Shown here: one piece after another, positions 56,150 to 64,000 of the stretch
How positions within the stretch are numbered: position 1 is the first letter of the stretch
How the letters are laid out: each line of letters opens with the position of its first letter
NCBI RefSeq assembly: GCF_030463565.1
Contig: NC_134662.1
Coordinates: 5,061,001 to 5,125,000, forward strand
Direction of reading: 5' to 3'
DNA length: 64,000 nt
Origin: Pelecanus crispus
Lineage: Eukaryota > Chordata > Aves > Pelecaniformes > Pelecanidae
Translations under genes and position numbers: made by a program
Notes under the pieces: model-generated
Seen by the model: the letters and a program-made list of their open reading frames with translations, nothing else
Databases searched by the model: none
What the model was told of the DNA's origin: nothing

Positions 56150-59100
56150 TGCAAAGTCAATTATATTTTTTATTAAATATACATCCTCTCTTGGCACAAA
56201 TCTTAAAATATATAAACATTATATAACAAAGTGTCTTCACTGCAATAAAATAGAACTCCAGATCCAAGAAAAGCAGTCAAAACCGACACACACGCATACA
56301 CGCACACATTGATGGTGAGGACACGTCTTGACAAAAGGCATTTAACAGTGTTTGTGCTAATATATGCATAGACCACACAGGCAGCGAACAGTGCCGGGAA
56401 ACCCTGCGTCACATGGCATTCAAGGGGGAGACGGGGGTAGCGGGAGGAATCAGCCCCTACAATAAAAAAAAAAAATAAAAAAAAATAAAGGCTGCTTTGT
56501 AGGAAGGCCACCTCCTCCTCTGGCCCTGTCCAGGTAGGGAGGGTCCGCAGCATCTGCCCTGGCTCCCTGCGGAGCCCAAGGACCCGTCAGGCACTGGGGA
56601 AATGGCACGGGAATTACCCCGCCGCATTTCCCCCTCCTCCTGCCTGCCCAGGACTGGCACCAGGCTCGCTCGGGGTTGCCACAGTGCTTCTGCTCAAAGT
56701 TCCCTTTCACGCCTCACCTGCTTTTGTGTCAGACACCAGAGGGTGAAGGTGATAGTGCTCGAGTCCTTCTGGGCGGAAGGCAGCAAGAAGCTAACAGCAG
56801 TACCGCTACTTTTCCATAGAAGCTATGAAACCGCTTTTGGAGAGCTTCCACGGAGTACCAATGCTACACCACGCTACCCAGCCCAGGGCTTTCAGTGACT
56901 TTGTGCCTCAGGAGGCCATGCCTGCCTCCCGATCCTTCCACCACGGTCCTGCCAACCACCAGCCGGCTCTTCAGCGGCTCCGTCTTCCCGGGGAACTGGC
57001 AGAGGTCTGCCAGGGGCATGCAGGGCAAAGGGGTTTGCAAGAAGCCAGCTCAGATCCCACCTCTCGCATATTCAAGTTCCCTCCGAGGCTCCCAGAAGGT
57101 CCAGCTCTCCCCGAGCTACCTACCCAGCGAGCAGCCACTGTCACAGAGCACAGCGGGCATCGCGTGCAGGTACCGAAAGAGGAAACGGTAAGAAGCAGCA
57201 GCATTTCACAGCTTGTGAAGGAAAGGTGCTAGAAGGAAAGGCGCTAGGCTGGACAAGTAGCTCAAGAACCTTTCAAGAACACCTTCTGCCCCATCACCTT
57301 TAAGTGCCTTTAACTTCTTGCCCCCACACAAGCATCCCTGCCTGCAAGTGGGAAGCCTTAGTGGGGCTGTTTGGGTGTCGCTACCAAAGCTGCAATTTTG
57401 TCATTTTGGATGCGTTTCATTGGACCTGATTTTCTCGAAGTGCTAGTGCGGGACTAAGGGTGCAGAAGCAGGGAGGGAGGGAGAGTAGGCAAGAAAAAAA
57501 AGCACAAATTCATGGTTGGCGTTAACGCATTAAGGAACAATGAGAAACGTGACTTGAAAGTAAAAGCAAGGAATTTGAGAAGAATAAAATGAAAAAAATG
57601 GGGAATTTGGGGTAGTAAAGAGGTTCTAAAGAAAAGAAGGACTAGAGAATATTCCCGTTAGACTTGTCTCCCTTCTCAGAGCTAAAGGCAATGGTCCTTC
57701 TTGGCCAGCACACAGGCACCCTCCCTTTCCAAATCAGCATGGCCAAAACTCCCTGGGCACTCATTCCAGGCAGCAGAGAGATCTGGAATTCATGCAAGTA
57801 TTAAGAGGAGGGAAGAGAACACTCTGTTTCTCCCTTTCTACATTCAAATCAGAAGGGGAAAAAAAAAAAAAAAGCTATTTAAAACAACCCAAAGCAGTAA
57901 CACACAGTTACTCTGAACACTTTTGCCCAAGAAACAAAAGCACCAAAATCATTACAGACTGAATTCAAAGATCTGTCTCTGAACAAACACTCAGCCTGCA
58001 AAACTTGGAAAAACATGTTTGGCTAAAATTCCACTCAGTTAAAATCAGGTGCAGCTGCTAATTAGGGAACAACTTATCTGAGCTCAATGCTTCCAAGTCT
58101 GGCTGTGCTTCAGGTCGCGTTTCTCAGCTCGGAGTCCCCGGGCTCCAGACAAGCTGCCTGCACCGCGTTTCAGCTGCAGGGTGGGTGACACCAGGGTCAG
58201 CCAGCCAGAAGCTGCCTCCTCCACTGCCTCCCGTTCATTTAACACACTAGCTGCGCTCCCGACGTGGCAGAAGGTATCTTGTGCGGACCCGCCCTCCCGC
58301 TCAGTCCCAAACAAGAGGCTAGTCATCCAGTGTAAATCCTTTCTCAGTCAGGACCCAGGAGGAATTAAGCCACTTCTGCTGCCATAAGGGTTCAGTGACG
58401 CTCAACATCTCTTAAGACAAGGCCTGCTGCACTTGCCTCCGAGATGACCTACCGTACCGTGGAGCAAAGGAGCCTCCTCGAACTGGGATGCCACAGTTCA
58501 GCTTCCTCCCGTCTTCATACAGTACCCGTCGGCTGCGCAGGAAGGACTGGGCTTTGAACCGGCAGCCTCCAAGCTGGGAGAGAACTTGGCACGGATTGTA
58601 CACAGACACACGTACACGCGCAGTCAACTGCTGACACACCCCGTTGCTGGTCTGTACCTCGCTTCTGCGGTAGGATGCAACTGCCTTAGTATTTCCTCAC
58701 TGGGCCAGACAAGATAAAGACAAGAGCAGGAGTAATTGGCTTCTCCATTGGAGAAAAGAAATCGGAGCTCTTGCAAAGGACTAAATAAAATTTTACCCAA
58801 ACGAAGAGAACCACTGATCATCTTCCATTAGCAATGGGAGCAAAAAATATACAGAATTCATGGCTATCATCTCTAAAGACTCTTAAAACAACACCACCTC
58901 ACATTTCTTTAATTACAAGGTAAATCAGTGACTGCAGTCAAGTTTCACAATGGAAATGGGCTTGGAGGCAGAAATTACTGAGGATAATACCCCGCCCAAC
59001 CATTAAAGTATGATCGATCCCACATGTTCTGGGAACAACATGCATGCTAATACTTCAGTATGCTGGCTCTCTGCCGTGTCCACAAAATGGAAGTGTAGGT

Positions 59101-60831
59101 GCTCAATTCCTAGGGAAATATTTGGCATTAGAAGCAAGTTATGCTCCAGAGAACAAGTGCAAAGACAAAAGAAAGGAGAAAGCTATTTCTACCAATTGTG
59201 CAATTACCTCCATTCCCATTAATAAAGCCGTGACACAAGGCTCAAACTACATTGGCTAAAATACATACACCAGAAAAGGACAGCTTTTAAGTTACACCTT
59301 CTTTTTCTTTTATACATTATGGACTATAGGGGCTGGAAAGGGATTTTTAATCTTGGCTTATGTAATCCAGTTCTCGGAGAAGTCTAAAGTTTGGTCTGAC
59401 CTCTCTTGCACTCCAAATTTAATGTAGGAAAGGAACATAAAACAAAACCACCCCCAAATCTCCATTTCCCCGAAAAATGATTTGAAATAGAAACACTGAA
59501 AGGTACTTTACCATTCATTTTTCAAATCGCAACTGGAAATGATTGGCACTCTATATAATTTCTGAAGGTTAAATACTGGCTGCGGAGTCCATTCTCCCAA
59601 GGACCCAGTTGGTCCAGAACTCTAGGGATAAAAGCAAGTGGGCTTAGGTGTGGACTAATGAACAGAGGTGACACCACCGACACAGCAGGCACCGAGAGAC
59701 AAGAAGGTTGTTCAGAAGCAGGGCCAGCAGCTTGAGTTAACTACTAGGCTGCATTCACCAGACGTGAACAGCCTTGCAGGACAGCTAATTCTGCATCACA
59801 TGTGCGTCTTCGAGATATCTGTTCTCGCATCGTGCATAAAGCGGCACCAATAATACTGAAGGATAAAACTGCTTAAGTTTTAAGTATGTAACACTTCCTT
59901 TTCTAGTGCATCGACACTACAGGCTGCCAAGTCCCCCAGAAAACGCTGCCTTTAAGACGACAACAACAACGGAAGGGTTTGGGTAGCCCAAAAGCACTAC
60001 TGCAGTTCGACTCAATCCAGTTTGTGAATCCAGGCACAGCCCCAACTCAACAACACTGACAACAAACATGAGAATTTGATTTACAAAACTGCTCAGAACT
60101 TTCCTCCCCTGCTGTCTACAGTCTTTGGTAATCTCAGAGGGACACTGCAAGCAAGGGATATTTTATGCAACAAAACCCAGAAATGAGAAGAACATTTGAA
60201 AAAGGGCAGCATTTCCAGCCGGAGCTCACATTCAACTTCCAGAACAAAAGAATTGACCTGGACCTGTTAAATCCTGCTGTGTCCTGTTTTATGGAGACTG
60301 ATGCTTACAGGTCAGAGGAATCTGGAATTCCCTACAGACTAACTGGAATATTGCACTTGGCAGACTGCCTCCAGCTAACACATGTTCAGTAACTAAAAAC
60401 TGCCTACGAGGAGCAGCAGTCACTTCCCAGATTCAGGGGTTCATTCCGACAGCACCAAGTCCTCTCTTTCATCATCCACCGCTTTATCTGCCCCCAGAGA
60501 CCAGGTGAGGAGCCAGCAGCAGCACGTGTTTGTTTGAAAGGCTCCATTCCTGGTATCAAAGAGTAAAACAGAAGGGTGAGGCAGCTACTTTAGAGGACTC
60601 AGTTCTGCAGAACTGTAAGAAGACTTTTGTTTAGGAAGAGTTAGTTTCAGGTCGAGGTTTCCAAACAACTCAGAGGCTCATTAAAAAGAAAAAAAACAAC
60701 AATAGAAAAAAACAAACAAGAAAGGTAAGCTCTCAGCTGCAGGAGAGCATGTACAAAGTGAGGGAACGCTAGCATTGCTCTTTCTACACGTGTTGTACTT
60801 TTCCCCAGCCAGGGCTGTGGGGATTAAGCTA
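56150..60831 (-). other. SLC25A42: Probable long 3' UTR of SLC25A42
   Basis: From the SLC25A42 stop codon down to about 56.15 kb the sequence is AT-richer than anything to its left, holds no recognisable exon on either strand, and ends at a minus-strand AATAAA (plus TTTATT at 56169-56174) followed by a G/T-rich stretch. The long tail is inferred from composition and this signal; a shorter UTR with intergenic DNA beyond it cannot be excluded. A-runs occur at 56464-56488 and 57859-57873. Confidence 0.45.
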
Positions 60832-63800
60832 CTACCTTTCAACATTAGTGCTGTGCTGTAATTTACGGAGAAGGATCTGCGTCAGGTCAAAGGTTGTGAA
60901 GCTTATTCCCACTGCAATCGGACCTTTGACCCAGTTCATGCTGAGTCCTTTGTACAAGCCACGGATTAGTCCCTCTTCTCTTATAATCTCCTTCATGGTG
61001 AGAAGGATGGAACTGTACGTGTGTCCCATAACCCCCGCTGTCTGCATTCGTCGGCGAACCACATCCAGGGGGTAAGAAGCTGACTGGCCAATCAAACCTG
61101 CACAGGCACCAAACAAAAGCCGCTCTGGAGGAGATGGCTGCAATTTCCCACTGTGATCTGGGAAAGAGAAAGTAACGGTGTAGAAAGCTTCTCGTAATAA
61201 ACACATGATTAAGGTCAAGTGGGCTGAGAGCCAAAGAGAGTGCCAGAGCTGCCGAGATTTTGTTCCCAACTTGGTTATTAGCTGACTTGGTATATAACCA
61301 AGTCCTTCTGCACCCAGGACTTGCACCTCCTTGTTCCTTGCAAGACAGAGATACTGCTTTTCTGCAGCTTGCCTTCCTGATAGTCTGGAATTGGAGAGAC
61401 GAGGGCACAAGGCATCCTCCACAAGCACAGAGCTGTGCGACTGGCTTCAAGGCCAGGAAAAGGACTTGTACCACTGAATTCAAACGCCTCGAACTGGCCA
61501 AAAGCCGACACCATGTCATTTGAAAGCAAACCAAGCTGCCTTTACCTGCATGTAGTTTCTTCAACGTCTCGTAGGTGAAGAAGCTAAGCCCAGCATATGG
61601 AATCACTCCAAGGATGGTTGGTGTAAATCCCCTATACAATGTCTTCAATCCTTCCTCTCGGGATATCCGGATGAAGACATGAACAATATTGCTGTACCTA
61701 GCATGCGGACACAGGAAAACCAAATCTGCGCTGGTTAGTGACTGCACACACCAGTAATATTTCCAACAGTACTTTCTGAAGGATCAGCAATTAATTAATT
61801 CAGCTCTGAGCTCATCAAACAGCTCAGAAGGGATTTCAGAAGCCTGTCTGCAAATGGAGAAGCCAGTCACCAGCTCTCCTACAGTCCTATCACAACATGC
61901 TGTCCTGTGTGTTAGATCTCTTCCGGAGGCATGGTGCCAGCTGGCCTCCTAAAGAACCAACACACAGGTTTTACTAGCGAGGTCTTTCAGTATCGATCTC
62001 CTTCCAGCCCCTGGACTAACCAGGACTCTGGTCATTTAATCAGTGCTCAGACCCCAGCACTAAGAGGTTTATTACACCAGAGGCTCCGAGCAAGAAGTGA
62101 CCCAGAAAATGGGAATAAAGTCATCTGACCTTAAAAGAAAGTTCTGCATTTGTTCGTGGTGCTTGTACTTGCTTTCGTTAGGCACTTACATCTCCTTCGG
62201 CGTGACAGCCATTCGAGCACGGACCATATCCAAGGGGTAGGTTAACATGGCAGCCGTTGTGCCTGCCAGAGAGCCAGCAATGAATCGAGGAAAGGGTGTC
62301 AGCGCTCTAAAGTAAGGTGAGAGAAGAGACCAAACAGATCACCTGGAGATGGAAATACTACGTCGCTTTTGAGGATGGCTCTATTCTATCAGCTACTGAA
62401 TCCCTTCCCTGCCTGTGTACTGAAGAGCGTCGGGTGGGTAGGGGTTGAAGCAGCTGTGGTTTGCCACAGCCATTCAAGACATAGGCTTAGAGAAATATCT
62501 GTTGAGGACAGCAAGCCTGACTTGGGGTGTCTCAGACACTACGTGCCCAAGAGCAAGAGGCTCAGGCCATGCGCATGGCTCAGATAACAGCACAAGGCTG
62601 GATCTTGTTGCTTCTCCTGCAAAGAAAAGCTCTTTGTTTTGCCTGCCCACTCTCAGCACAGGGAAGTGCTAACTCAATGTCTAGGCCACTTCTTGCTCAT
62701 GCCTCTAGAAGACAGGGTCTTCCTCTCACAAAGCTCTCCCCTGTGCAAGACTAGAAGCCCAGCCCCTTGCTTAGCCCCCTCACACACCCTGTTCCGCGAA
62801 GCCATCCTGAGAGGGGCCGGCACAACTCTGTACCAACAGAGCTTTCAACTCAGCAGGCCTGCACAAAGCAGAGAAATGTGCTTCCCTCCCTACAATCTAC
62901 GGTCCCACAGACTGCTCCATCCTCCTCTGCAAGGATCAAAGCCACGCGGCATCTTACTTTCCCTGGAAGCCGTAGTAACTCCCCAGGAGCTGCTTGTACT
63001 CTTCGTGTGCGCAGAACTGAATGGCAGCGTAAGGGATCACACGGACCATGGTGGCTGAGTTCCCCCGCCAAAGACTCCAGAAGCCTTCATTGAGGTAGGT
63101 GCGATAAATCAGCCTGTAGGCTTCCTGCAGGCAACAGATCAAAGGTCAGACAGGGAGATCATTATAAGAGGGGGAAAAGGTGACCCTATAGCTTAACCTC
63201 TCCAAATCCTCCTTCTCACCCCAACCACAGTAAACTGATATCAGCTGTTTACGCTCGCAACCCTGACTCCAGAATAAGACAACTAAAACGTCTTGTCTGG
63301 GGAGACTGAATCAGATACATTAGAGCAAAAAAAGAACCGGAGTCAGGAAGGCAGAGTTTTACACTCAAGACATCTTCACTTTCCCTCCAAGGGCAAGGCA
63401 CAGAGCTGGATTGCTGTTTTCACAAACCATTTCTCAACCCAAATTAACCTTCTTGGTATAAGACAGAAAAATTTGGATGACACGTTATTAGCATGGCACA
63501 CATGGAACAGCTGTAATGCACATGCAACCAAACATTCAGCAAGCCATGACAGCAATCAGCTCCCAAATTCAAATTTCTTATATATGCTGAAACAACTCCA
63601 ACGGTGGCTGGGGGAAAGAAGGCACCCACTAGAGGAGAAGGTCTAAGAAAACAAAGCCCTGAGCAATGCCACAACATTTACTGTCATGTCACGGGTAGAA
63701 CCTGGACTATGAATGGGGCCCCTCTGTGCTAGGCACTGGACAAAAACATGAACATGAAAGAGCACTGTCCTAAAGAGTATTATAAACAATACTGTTTCCA

Positions 63801-63975
63801 GTCTTTCCCTCTGTGCTCTTTCACTATGAGTGCTGCTAATAAAACCCAAGCAAGAAAGTTAAATAAATACAAACAAAAGATGCTGTTAGGGCTATTACTA
63901 CCATTAATCAAACATTTCAGGTCAACAGGAGACAGACACATCACCTCACCTTGGCAGAAAATCTTTTTGAAGACA
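60832..63975 (-). CDS. SLC25A42: SLC25A42, mitochondrial coenzyme A carrier (3' part; N-terminus outside window)
   Basis: Inner-membrane carrier of the SLC25 family that exchanges cytosolic coenzyme A (and dephospho-CoA) for matrix adenine nucleotides. Five exons on the minus strand: 63975-63950 (26 nt, encodes SSKRFSAK), 63124-62958, 62306-62190, 61697-61546, 61157-60832; all junctions are GT-AG and in frame, giving 261 complete residues to the TAG at 60834-60832. The second and third mitochondrial-carrier repeats are whole, with signatures [10 protein letters not shown] and [10 protein letters not shown]; the end of repeat 1 ([14 protein letters not shown]) is present. About 57 N-terminal residues of the usual 318, including the first carrier signature, are encoded beyond 64000. 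[14 protein letters not shown] and [20 protein letters not shown] are near-identical to the human protein. It converges on TMEM161A as in human 19p13.11. Confidence 0.95.
61158..61545 (-). other. SLC25A42: SLC25A42 last intron
   Basis: Donor GTAAAG, acceptor CTTTCCCAG. The open frame that reads through it on the minus strand is not coding. Other introns (61698-62189, 62307-62957, 63125-63949) hold nothing recognisable. Confidence 0.8.
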
Positions 63976-64000
63976 CTAAAAAGAAAAAATGAGCATTAGG

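Noticed and set aside
60887-61747. 286-codon minus-strand frame read as one uninterrupted SLC25A42 product
   Set aside because: It reads through an intron into the wrong frame of the last exon; the spliced exons give the proper carrier sequence.

Overview
The window looks like a gene-dense, very GC-rich piece of a bird genome, probably a microchromosome (the gene set matches chicken chromosome 28 and human 19p13.11). This rests on the linked genes MEF2B, TMEM161A and SLC25A42, vertebrate exon-intron structure with mostly short introns, extreme GC content, many minisatellites and little recognisable transposon sequence. The species cannot be read from the sequence.

Layout: 1-2.1 kb is upstream sequence of MEF2B. 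MEF2B (+) occupies 2.1-6.36 kb; all eight coding exons can be joined in frame to a 403-residue protein. From 6.4 to 48.3 kb there is no convincing protein-coding exon. This 42-kb interval carries a miR-9 precursor hairpin at 18.00-18.07 kb (+), a very CpG-rich tract at about 8.3-17.5 kb, many AT-richer islands that look like conserved noncoding elements, and several minisatellites, the largest being an 18-bp array at 35.8-37.15 kb. TMEM161A (+) occupies 48.5-53.8 kb; all twelve coding exons join in frame to 480 residues. Its first exon contributes only the ATG, its first intron is almost entirely minisatellite, and it contains a U12-type intron. SLC25A42 (-) runs from the right edge down to about 56.15 kb; its last five coding exons are present and its N-terminal exons lie beyond the window. 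TMEM161A and SLC25A42 converge tail to tail.

Main discovery: in mammals MEF2C and TMEM161B flank a gene desert holding the miR-9-2 host RNA (LINC00461). Here their paralogues MEF2B and TMEM161A flank a desert that also holds a miR-9 gene, with all three genes on one strand. With miR-9-1 near MEF2D and miR-9-3 on the MEF2A chromosome arm in human, this reads as the fourth whole-genome-duplication copy of an ancient MEF2 / miR-9 / TMEM161 block, which human appears to have lost beside MEF2B. The noncoding islands around it are then candidates for paralogues of the neural enhancers in the MEF2C-TMEM161B desert. MEF2B is a MADS-box activator, miR-9 a neural microRNA, TMEM161A a multi-pass membrane protein and SLC25A42 a mitochondrial CoA carrier; their linkage is ancestral synteny, not a shared pathway.
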